A stretch of DNA of 5,862 nt from the NCBI GenBank assembly GCA_022360235.1, contig JAKSDE010000154.1, forward strand, positions 1 through 5,862. The letters are read 5' to 3'. Below are positions 1-5,797 of the stretch, piece after piece (within the stretch, counting starts at the first letter, position 1; the number at the start of each line of letters is the position of its first letter). The translations under genes were made by a program, and so were the position numbers. The notes under the pieces were generated by a model. The model saw only the letters and a program-made list of their open reading frames with translations. It had not been told where the DNA came from and did not search any database. Source of the stretch: Cytophagales bacterium. Its GTDB lineage: Bacteria > Bacteroidota > Bacteroidia > Cytophagales > Amoebophilaceae.

Positions 1-180
1 CAATCATAGTAAACTTGTAACAAGCTTATGAGTTTAGAAAATTTTTTAGAAAAAGCTATTAATATTGTTATCTGTGAACATTTTAATCCGATTTTTAGTT
101 AAAAATTGCAAGCTGATCATTTTTTAAGGGTTAAGTAAATGTATTATTCTATAAAATGCACCTACCCCTAGCAAAAGTTG
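1..180. other. AT-rich gene-free left edge
   Basis: This stretch lies downstream of the rhomboid stop codon. I see no coding frame, no RNA gene and no convincing stem followed by a T-run that would be a terminator for the minus-strand genes. The only structure I noticed is a small near-palindrome at 11-27, where CTTGT at 14-18 is mirrored by ACAAG at 20-24. It is too short to interpret. Confidence 0.5.
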
Positions 181-1071
181 TTAGCCCTGCTTCCCTGCAT
201 CAAATAATTTACGTTTTTCAGCTTCGGTTAAGCTTTTATAACCATACTGGGCTATTTTATCTAGTATCGCATCGATTTCTTCTTGGTTGTAGCCCTTGTT
301 TTCATCCTTCTGTAAGGGACGCGTAGGATTCTTATAAGTTACTTTCGTAGCAGCGTGTTTCTTCCGAAAAAGCTTTTTTAAGAATGCAAAAAAGTTAGTA
401 AAAGGTTTACTCAAATCTATACCCTTCTTTAATTGGCTAATGTATACATACCCTAGCAAAGCCCCTCCTAGTTGTGCAACGCTTCCCCCTGGGTTGGCAC
501 TCGAGAACTCAAAAATAAAGAGTACAAGCAAAAAGAGCGCGATATATTTAATTCTTATTGAACCTAGAAAAGGTAAATTAAAAGGCAGGTTCGGCGCAAA
601 GGTAGTTACACCTATTATCACTGCATACATCCCTGCAGAGGATCCTATAAGTTGTGTATCTACTCCTTTAAAAGCAGGTAGAAGGTTGTGTAGGACTAAG
701 AAGAAAATTCCTCCTACGATTCCACCCATTATATATAAAGCAACAAACTTTTTACTCCCCAGAAAGTCCATAATAACGCTTCCAAAAATATGGAGCATCA
801 ATAAGTTAAAAAGCATAGGAAAGAATCGTTCATGCGTAAAGAAATAAGTAATTAGTGTCCACGGTCTATACAAAAAATCTTCCCATAAAGCAGGTAAGAG
901 TAGATATTTTTGAAATGCATAATAGTGTAGCTCATAACCTGATAAAACAAAAATGCTTTTGGTAAGTAACAGCACCATAAAAACAATCGTGTTAATGATT
1001 ATAACTTTCATTACTCCATTTTCACGTCTTTGAAAATTTTTGCTTACAAAGCTTCCTAACTCTTTTATCAT
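181..1071 (-). CDS. Rhomboid-family membrane protein, probable pseudoprotease
   Basis: Rhomboids are intramembrane serine proteases using a Ser-His dyad within a six-helix bundle. This 296-residue protein has the family layout: hydrophobic helices from about residue 22 to 212, the RPWTLITYFFTHE loop region (69-81), the Ser motif GSSAG (143-147, Ser145) and the last-helix motif LGGALLGY (201-208). The start at 1071 is preferred over Met21 because the amphipathic N-terminal extension is typical of Bacteroidota rhomboids. The C-terminal EEIDAILDKIAQYGYKSLTEAEKR stretch (264-287) resembles the small domain often appended to these proteins in that phylum. Two active-site positions are changed. The residue before LGGALLGY, normally the catalytic His, is Gln200 (codon CAA, 472-474). 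The oxyanion-site His of the HxxxxHxxxN pattern is Pro85 (CCT, 817-819), while His80 and Asn89 remain. I infer loss of proteolysis with the fold retained. It lies 73 nt downstream of the switch-kinase gene and may belong to the same transcript. Confidence 0.9.
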   Translation of the reverse strand: MIKELGSFVSKNFQRRENGVMKVIIINTIVFMVLLLTKSIFVLSGYELHYYAFQKYLLLPALWEDFLYRPWTLITYFFTHERFFPMLFNLLMLHIFGSVIMDFLGSKKFVALYIMGGIVGGIFFLVLHNLLPAFKGVDTQLIGSSAGMYAVIIGVTTFAPNLPFNLPFLGSIRIKYIALFLLVLFIFEFSSANPGGSVAQLGGALLGYVYISQLKKGIDLSKPFTNFFAFLKKLFRKKHAATKVTYKNPTRPLQKDENKGYNQEEIDAILDKIAQYGYKSLTEAEKRKLFDAGKQG

Positions 1072-1144
1072 TTACTTAAAAATTTTGCTCATAAAAATCT
1101 TTCCCTTTCCTTCTACCCCTGAAGTTAATACGTTATAGCTAAAT

Positions 1145-1597
1145 CTAACTTAAGTTAAGTTTTCTTATTTTCTTAAATAAACGACATGTATGGTAATCAC
1201 CATAGCGAATAGTTTCTACTTTATCCATAATTCTTTTAATCAGTAGTAAGCCTAATCCTTTCTTTTGTTTTTTTTGAATAATTTGTTTTATGGAGGGTGT
1301 TTGATAGCTTTCTATATCAAAATGCATACCCTGATGTACAATGTCAATGGTAACCGCTCTTGCTACGTCCACCTTTATCATAATCTTGATAAATTTTTGG
1401 GAATTACACTGAGGTGTGTGAATCATTAGGTTAGTGCATACTTCATCCACCGCGACTACTAGAAACGGAATTTCGATAACTTCAGAAAGTGCATACTGTT
1501 CTAGTACACGTGTTACAAACGCTCTTACTACCTTCAGATTTTCTTTTTTATAGGTTATCTCAAGACTATTGTTTTCTATGGTGTATTGCCTTAGCAT
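1145..1597 (-). CDS. RsbW-like HATPase (anti-sigma/switch kinase), G1 Asp replaced
   Basis: This 150-residue protein belongs to the RsbW/SpoIIAB type of the GHKL ATPase fold (HATPase_c_2), whose members phosphorylate STAS antagonists and sequester an output partner. The N box is visible as AVDEVCTNLMIH (49-60) with Glu52 and Asn56. The G2 box is KKGLGLLLIKRIMDKVE (112-128) with Gly114 and Gly116, followed by the usual closing strands. The G1 box, normally DxGxxFD, reads HQGMHFD (88-94), so the Asp that hydrogen-bonds adenine is His88 (codon CAT, 1334-1336). The start at 1597 is the only ATG before the N box. It lies inside the upstream STAS gene, giving a 32-nt overlap and probable translational coupling. 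The family call is firm. Whether it binds ATP and works as a kinase is uncertain, and the output partner is unknown because no sigma factor is encoded here. Confidence 0.88.
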   Translation of the reverse strand: MLRQYTIENNSLEITYKKENLKVVRAFVTRVLEQYALSEVIEIPFLVVAVDEVCTNLMIHTPQCNSQKFIKIMIKVDVARAVTIDIVHQGMHFDIESYQTPSIKQIIQKKQKKGLGLLLIKRIMDKVETIRYGDYHTCRLFKKIRKLNLS

Positions 1598-1913
1598 GCT
1601 CTTTCGTATCTGTTATTTGAATGAATTTCTCAAGACCTAAGATTTCAAAAAGCCTTTTCACCTGTGCTTTCATACCAAACAAGACTAGGTTGATCGCATT
1701 CTTTTGGAAGTCCTCTAAATAAGCAATGAATACACCTATTCCGGCAGAGGATATATAGTCTAGCTTTGAACAATCTACTAATAAGTTTTTTTGGAATCCA
1801 CTAATCGCCTTACGAATGGCATTGTCCAGATGAATAGAAGCATTCGCATCTACATCGCCCTTTAATTTGATGATGTAAAAATTTCCTTCTTTTTCTGTCG
1901 TTATCTCTAACAT
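1566..1913 (-). CDS. STAS-domain anti-sigma-factor antagonist (RsbV/SpoIIAA-like)
   Basis: This is a single-domain 115-residue STAS protein. It is expected to be cytoplasmic and to be phosphorylated by its cognate HATPase and dephosphorylated by a PP2C phosphatase. The phosphorylation loop is clear: LLVDCSKLDYISSAGIGVF (44-62). By alignment with the SpoIIAA DSSG motif, Ser56 in ISSAG is the predicted phospho-acceptor, and Ser55 replaces the common Asp, a change I recall from other STAS proteins. The N-terminal strand (NFYIIKLKGDVDA) and the C-terminal VKRLFEILGLEKFIQI segment are typical. The length fits a stand-alone family member. The gene begins 34 nt after the phosphatase stop and its 3' end overlaps the kinase gene, so the three are almost certainly one operon. 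The ATG at 1913 is preceded by a weak AAAGAG purine run on the minus strand. Confidence 0.93.
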   Translation of the reverse strand: MLEITTEKEGNFYIIKLKGDVDANASIHLDNAIRKAISGFQKNLLVDCSKLDYISSAGIGVFIAYLEDFQKNAINLVLFGMKAQVKRLFEILGLEKFIQITDTKEHAKAIHHRKQ

Positions 1914-1947
1914 ACTCTTTTTATTTATGCAATATGCTAAGAAGAAA

Positions 1948-3999
1948 TTATTTAAATTTAACTATAATACAAGTATAATCATCTTCCATAGCATAATTAT
2001 TACAAAAAGTGTAAAAGGCTTCTAGCAATTTATGCTGGATAGCGGAGGGTGCTTTATGCCTATTTTCTTCTACCACTTTTATCAGTCTTTCTTCTCCAAA
2101 GTGTTCTTCCTTTTTATTTTTTGCTTCAATGATTCCATCTGTATAAAGTAAAACAATATCTCCCTTATTGAATTTTAAGGTATGAGAAGCAATGTAGTCA
2201 GTAAATTTTTCATCTTTAATAATGCCAAGCCCTAATCCTTTGCTTTCTAAATAGCGCGTACTTTGTTGAACACTATTGTAATATATAATAGGGCAATGTC
2301 CGGCCCTAGAAAAAGAAAAAGTTCTTTTTTGCGTATCAATGACACAGTAAGAAGCCGTGATAAAGGAAGATTTTTCTAGACATCTACTCAGTGCTTTATT
2401 GGCTTGCATTAGAAAAACACGAGGAGATAGATTTTGTTGAACGAGCGCATGAAAAAGACCTTTCATCTGCGACATGTTAAAAGCGGCTGACGTTCCCTTT
2501 CCAGCAACATCGCCAATGATAAGGGCAATTCTTTGTTTACTTAGCCTATAAAAATCATAGTAGTCCCCTCCTACTTGATCTGTTGCCTGAGAGAAAGCCG
2601 TTATTTCAAAAGATTCATGTTGAGGTAGTTTTTCTGGTAATAAACGTTGCTGTACTCGTTTAGCAATCTTGAGTGCTTCTTTGTATCGCTCATTCTCAAG
2701 CATCTCACGAAGCAAGTGAAAGTTTTCTATAGAAATACAGGTCTGTTGCACAAAAGTGTGTATAATGTCTACCATCTCTTTAGTAAACCCATCCGTAACT
2801 TCTTTTACTACCACTAAAATGCCTATGTTTTTATGCTTTACTACTAGAGGGAGGATTAATAGCGATCTTCCTTGAAAATTATGCGGCGTTTGTTTAGTCT
2901 CGGACTTATGAAGGGGTGTTTCGATCTTGAAGAAGTTTTTAGTTGGTTTTTTAATAGACTGCTTTAAGCTTTTAATCTCTGCTACTGAAATATTCTTGGA
3001 AATAATTTTTATAGGCCTTGATGACTGATTAAGCTCTAACCATACTGCATCAGCAGCGACCGTATTGTGTGTACTATCTAATAAAACTTCATATACATGA
3101 TTAACATGCCCGCTCGTTTGAATAGATTGACTCAACCGCCCTAAGTTGTCTGTCTCTATTAATTTCTTTTCGAACACTGAAGAGGTAGGCAAATTGAAAA
3201 GAATAACTAGTAAAGAAGCCATCCCATAGAGAATGAGAAAGGTAAAAAGAGAAAAGGTAAATAAACTATTTGCAAGGCCTACCAAAAGATCTTGTGCTTC
3301 TATATAACCAAATAAGTCGGCTGAAAAGTAGGCTGTTAATGCAATGATGAGTAGAACAATCAGTAAGCCTTGCCACTTTTGTTTAAAGTTGAGATAAGCT
3401 ATCCACTTCAAATGGAGTGCTAAAACTACACCTAGTCCTGTGAGAAGCATGTAAAGTGCGTTAAAAAAAAGCTTAGAACCCTCAAAAGGAATAAAAATGA
3501 GGATGATTGTTGAAAAAAGGGTATACTCAAAAATATTCCAGTAGCGTAGGAGCCTTTTTGTCTTTTGGTAAAGTATTAATCTTTTCCAAACGGTAAAAGT
3601 AGCTAGAAAAAAGGCCATAATAAGCCCTAGTTCAACATGGTAAAAGAAATTGGCTATCAGTCTATGGCTAACCAGGGCGTAATTTTCTGGCAAATAAGCA
3701 CGTAGTCTGATAATAGCTAAAGTAGCTAGGGCAATAACGCCTAAAAAAGATGCTCTCCAGAGCAAATTAATGAGGTTAATGCGTTCGGCTCTTTGGGTAT
3801 TATAACGAAAAAAAACAGCTAATAGTAGCATGTATAAACCAAAGAAGCTATAGCTAACCTTGATGGGTAAGCTAAATGGTAACTGGTAAGAAGTATGGAG
3901 GAGTTTGAGCGAACTCGTCGCTAAAGAAGTAAGCCAACTGATAATAGCAAGTAGGATACTGAGCCTAGGGATAAGTTTGCTAGTGTACATATTTTTCAT
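1948..3999 (-). CDS. Membrane GAF-SpoIIE/PP2C serine phosphatase (RsbU-like)
   Basis: This 683-residue protein is the likely sensor and phosphatase of the partner switch. About eight hydrophobic segments (roughly 10-30, 47-64, 84-98, 114-137, 157-172, 178-197, 210-228, 240-270) form an N-terminal membrane domain. A GAF-like region covers about 290-427, ending with the GILVVVKE strand and the IHTFVQQTCISIENFHLL helix. A charged helical linker (428-455) leads to the catalytic domain. The SpoIIE/PP2C metal-binding motifs are intact: QVGGDYYDFY (Asp479), IGDVAGKG (Asp497), LLYTDGIIEA (Asp621) and MEDDYTCIIV (Asp674). I therefore expect an active Mn/Mg phosphatase acting on phospho-Ser of the adjacent STAS protein. 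The input signal is unknown. The start at 3999 is taken as the first in-frame ATG; Met4 is an alternative. I found no convincing promoter in the 160 nt upstream. Confidence 0.93.
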   Translation of the reverse strand: MKNMYTSKLIPRLSILLAIISWLTSLATSSLKLLHTSYQLPFSLPIKVSYSFFGLYMLLLAVFFRYNTQRAERINLINLLWRASFLGVIALATLAIIRLRAYLPENYALVSHRLIANFFYHVELGLIMAFFLATFTVWKRLILYQKTKRLLRYWNIFEYTLFSTIILIFIPFEGSKLFFNALYMLLTGLGVVLALHLKWIAYLNFKQKWQGLLIVLLIIALTAYFSADLFGYIEAQDLLVGLANSLFTFSLFTFLILYGMASLLVILFNLPTSSVFEKKLIETDNLGRLSQSIQTSGHVNHVYEVLLDSTHNTVAADAVWLELNQSSRPIKIISKNISVAEIKSLKQSIKKPTKNFFKIETPLHKSETKQTPHNFQGRSLLILPLVVKHKNIGILVVVKEVTDGFTKEMVDIIHTFVQQTCISIENFHLLREMLENERYKEALKIAKRVQQRLLPEKLPQHESFEITAFSQATDQVGGDYYDFYRLSKQRIALIIGDVAGKGTSAAFNMSQMKGLFHALVQQNLSPRVFLMQANKALSRCLEKSSFITASYCVIDTQKRTFSFSRAGHCPIIYYNSVQQSTRYLESKGLGLGIIKDEKFTDYIASHTLKFNKGDIVLLYTDGIIEAKNKKEEHFGEERLIKVVEENRHKAPSAIQHKLLEAFYTFCNNYAMEDDYTCIIVKFK

Positions 4000-4162
4000 T
4001 AAAGTGACTTAAATGAAAGTGGCTTTCTTCCTTGCATCGTAGAGAGAAGAAAATATTAGCTAGCTCAGTGAAAAATTAATACATAAAAGTCTAATTTAAA
4101 ACATAATTATTACAATTTACTGGCCTTGTCTAGGTCAACATGCTACATCTTAGTTCCGAGTT
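4000..4162. other. AT-rich upstream region of the phosphatase operon
   Basis: There is no coding frame. The region should contain the promoter for the leftward signalling operon, but I could not find a well-spaced TTG/TAnnTTTG pair. Candidate -7-like boxes exist without a partner. A small hairpin can form at 4121-4137 (TGGCCT paired with AGGTCA, including one G-T pair), but no T-run follows it on either strand. Confidence 0.4.
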
Positions 4163-4166
4163 CTTA

Positions 4167-4264
4167 GGGGCGTGTAGAAAGCTGCACTAATTTTTCTAAA
4201 AATCTCTTTTTAAAGCTAATAGAGACTTATAAGTTGATAGCATTTTTTAAGATTCTACAGCCCC
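4167..4264 (-). mobile_element. 98-bp miniature inverted-repeat element, copy A
   Basis: Read on the minus strand, this element starts GGGGCTGTAGAATCTT at 4264 and ends with CTTTCTACACGCCCC at 4167. Its two ends are imperfect inverted repeats of one another (GGGGC-TGTAGAA against GGGGCGTGTAGAA). A second copy at 5686-5783 matches it at 85 of 98 positions with no gaps, by my hand alignment. Copy A is flanked by the direct repeat CTTA (4163-4166 and 4265-4268), which I read as a 4-bp target-site duplication. It is far too short to encode a transposase and so resembles a MITE mobilised by an insertion sequence elsewhere. The IS family cannot be named from this window. Confidence 0.8.
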
Positions 4265-4580
4265 CTTAGTTCTGACGTTGCTTTCAAAACACATAAGGTG
4301 GCTGAGGCTCATAGAACGATTCTCTAAGTCAGGGGATAGGCTGAATCACAAGCGGTTGCTCTTGTTTAATTTTAATAAAAGCATGATGAACCTGTCAATA
4401 AAAAGTTAACACGCCCACCTTAGGGGGAAAGAGCCTAAGGGAGACTCCTGCGGAGGACACCCACGGGCTCCGACCTACCCAACTATATCGAAACTAGGAA
4501 CTAATTCTCTCGTTGTGTTAAGTGATATATTATCTAAGACTGTGTAGATTAAGAGCCCCTCCTGAAGTTTAGAAAACGTA
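4265..4580. other. Gene-free region between MITE A and the lipoprotein
   Basis: All six frames are short here and no protein family is recognisable. The left part is AT-rich with scattered pairing potential: TAAGGTGG at 4294-4301 can pair with CCACCTTA at 4415-4422, and GATTC at 4318-4322 with GAATC at 4343-4347. The GC-rich island at 4411-4480 is described separately. The remainder up to 4580 is plain AT-rich sequence downstream of the lipoprotein stop, with no clear terminator. Confidence 0.5.
4411..4480. other. GC-rich, hairpin-rich island; candidate structured RNA
   Basis: By direct count 46 of 70 bases are G or C, in a visibly AT-rich window. CCTTAGG (4418-4424) pairs with CCTAAGG (4434-4440) around a 9-nt loop. 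CTCC/GGAG (4445-4448, 4452-4455) forms a second hairpin, and CGGAG/CTCCG (4451-4455, 4468-4472) forms an alternative to it. In AT-rich bacteria such islands outside genes often mark structured RNAs. I looked for the hallmarks of tmRNA, RNase P RNA, SRP RNA and tRNA and found none. A degraded mobile element, for example an intron fragment, is an alternative. The strand is undetermined. Confidence 0.35.
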
Positions 4581-5558
4581 TTAGCCTATAGGTATTGTAG
4601 GTATTTTAGTAGTATTAAGTAGGATGCTTTCACTATGAAATAGGGTAGTAGCATCATCCCGTAGCCACAAGTATACATCGTATTTTTTATCTAGGTCTAG
4701 GAGTGAGTTAAAATCGGTAAAGATCTCTTTCTTATAGACAGGATTATTAATGTCAATGCTTCCTTCTGTATCTGTATAAATAATAACATCACCGCTGAAA
4801 TATTTGTCAAGAGAATCATCATCGGGAATCCCTTCGAATAGTTGTTTGCTTACGTTTTTGAATGGACTCGTATCCCGCTTAACGAGTACAAGGCCCACTT
4901 TGGAGGTATCCGTAGGTTTATAGTTTTTGATACTACCTAGGAATGATAGTTTTGATTGATTTTGCTTATCAGGTTGTTCAAGAAACTCTATCGTAGCATC
5001 TGCTGTACTCATTTTTATCTCTATAGTATTGTCAGTAGGTAGAGGAATTTCGATTTCTTTTGGTTCACTAAAGTATATGTCTTTAGTTTCAGTATTCTTT
5101 GCCCACCACCATACCATATAGTCTGTAGCTCCCTTCGTGAGTCCACCTTCATCAAGTGCAACCGTTGATATATCTCCACTTTCACTAATATCTCTGGCTT
5201 CAAACCCGTAAATAATTCCTTCGTTATTAGGAAGTGGAGCGAACTTTCCCTTGCTTTCGGGAGCATTTCTTATTTTCTCACCTATGGCTTTAAGCTCTTC
5301 TTCACCTATACCTGAACCCGTTTTCTCAACGAGTAGCACCCCTACGCTCGTATTTTCATTTGGCGGAGGAGCTTCAAGTTCCTGCACAGTACCTGTAAAT
5401 GAAAGTAAGCTTTTGTTATTAACATTTCCGATTTTTCCTACTTCACTTATTTCTAATGAAGGGTTAAATTCCTGTCTTACGCGTCCTTCATTTGATTTTT
5501 TACAAGATGTATTGAATAACAATAAGAGGACTACAGTTATAAATTGATTTTTAGACAT
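4581..5558 (-). CDS. Lipoprotein with two FN3-like repeats
   Basis: The predicted product is a 325-residue surface or periplasmic lipoprotein. An in-frame ATG exists 72 nt further upstream at 5630, but I prefer the start at 5558. It gives an immediate signal peptide (MSKNQFITVVLLLLFNTSC) with the lipidated Cys at residue 19, and the best promoter lies inside the extra 24 codons. The lipobox is loose, with Asn at -3. Two diverged repeats follow, at about residues 50-174 and 202-320. Each opens with an LSFxGxxx strand (LLSFTGTVQELE, KLSFLGSIKNYK) and a VGxxLV strand (VGVLLVEK, VGLVLVKR). Each ends with a YxVxxW...SE strand pair (DYMVWWWAKNTETKDIYFSE, YDVYLWLRDDATTLFHSE), as in FN3-like domains of Bacteroidota lipoproteins. 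No catalytic motif is visible, so binding or adhesion is only a guess. The gene is monocistronic in this window and lies between two inverted MITE copies. Confidence 0.8.
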   Translation of the reverse strand: MSKNQFITVVLLLLFNTSCKKSNEGRVRQEFNPSLEISEVGKIGNVNNKSLLSFTGTVQELEAPPPNENTSVGVLLVEKTGSGIGEEELKAIGEKIRNAPESKGKFAPLPNNEGIIYGFEARDISESGDISTVALDEGGLTKGATDYMVWWWAKNTETKDIYFSEPKEIEIPLPTDNTIEIKMSTADATIEFLEQPDKQNQSKLSFLGSIKNYKPTDTSKVGLVLVKRDTSPFKNVSKQLFEGIPDDDSLDKYFSGDVIIYTDTEGSIDINNPVYKKEIFTDFNSLLDLDKKYDVYLWLRDDATTLFHSESILLNTTKIPTIPIG

Positions 5559-5599
5559 AATATACAAGTTTTTAAGGAGTTGAATTTTAGTATTTTCTG

Positions 5600-5615
5600 G
5601 AAAGTTATAACTTTC
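5600..5615. promoter_or_regulatory. Perfect 16-bp palindrome overlapping the -7 element
   Basis: GAAAGTTATAACTTTC reads identically on both strands. Its left half is exactly the complement of the proposed -7 box, TAACTTTC. Its position between the -33 and the start site is right for a dimeric repressor's operator. It could also be a chance result of the AT-rich -7 sequence. No regulator gene is adjacent. Confidence 0.4.
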
Positions 5616-5630
5616 TATTGTCTTTGTCAA
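5600..5630 (-). promoter_or_regulatory. Bacteroidota-type promoter for the lipoprotein gene
   Basis: On the minus strand, TTGACA (5630-5625) is followed, 20 nt after its TTG, by TAACTTTC (5607-5600). This fits the Bacteroidota -33 TTTG / -7 TAnnTTTG pattern at seven of eight -7 positions. Transcription would start near 5594, leaving a leader of about 36 nt before the ATG at 5558. This supports the shorter start. A classical sigma-70 reading gives a poor spacing of 14-15 nt. Confidence 0.55.
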
Positions 5631-5685
5631 GTTTTTTGGATTAAAAAATATTTTTCAACATGTCCACTATAGCAAGCTAGCTATT

Positions 5686-5783
5686 GGGGCTGTAGAATCT
5701 TAAAGAATTCTACCAAATTATAGGCCTGTATTGGCTTTAAAAGGAGATTTTTAGAAAAATTAGGGAAGCTTTCTACAGGCCCA
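5686..5783 (+). mobile_element. 98-bp miniature inverted-repeat element, copy B
   Basis: This copy is in inverted orientation to copy A at 4167-4264, with 85 of 98 identities and no gaps. It starts GGGGCTGTAGAATCTT and ends CTTTCTACAGGCCCA. It is flanked by the direct repeat TATT (5682-5685 and 5784-5787), again a 4-bp target duplication directly abutting the 98-bp unit. The identity between copies suggests they are not recent sister insertions. Immediately to its right lies ATTCTACAGTCCC (5785-5797), which matches the inverse of the element's own left end at 12 of 13 positions. Confidence 0.8.
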
Positions 5784-5784
5784 T

Positions 5785-5797
5785 ATTCTACAGTCCC
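5785..5797 (-). repeat. Isolated element terminus next to MITE B
   Basis: The minus strand reads GGGACTGTAGAAT, one mismatch from the GGGGCTGTAGAAT end of copy B. Because it partly overlaps the right-hand TATT duplication, it appears to predate B's insertion. It may be the relic end of an older element into which B inserted. Confidence 0.5.

Noticed and set aside
440..847. Plus-strand open frame opposite the rhomboid gene
   Set aside because: It is antisense to a clear rhomboid coding sequence and its translation is low-complexity with no recognisable domain.
1146..1157. 12-bp palindrome TAACTTAAGTTA
   Set aside because: It overlaps the last codons and stop of the kinase gene, has no T-run, and is easily produced by chance in AT-rich sequence.
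4265..4480. tmRNA, RNase P RNA or SRP RNA
   Set aside because: I looked for the tmRNA tag and T-arm, the RNase P GAGGAAAGTCC core and the SRP GGAAGGAAGCAGCC-type loop on both strands and found none.
5021..5266. Minus-strand open frame inside the lipoprotein gene
   Set aside because: It is a shifted-frame shadow of the lipoprotein, with no motif and no separate start signals.
5251..5547. Plus-strand open frame opposite the lipoprotein gene
   Set aside because: Its Ser/Pro-rich translation is the antisense of the lipoprotein's repeats, and it has no supporting promoter or domain.
5559..5630. Extended N-terminus of the lipoprotein starting at 5630
   Set aside because: It would bury the signal peptide behind 24 polar residues, and the likely promoter occupies the same bases.
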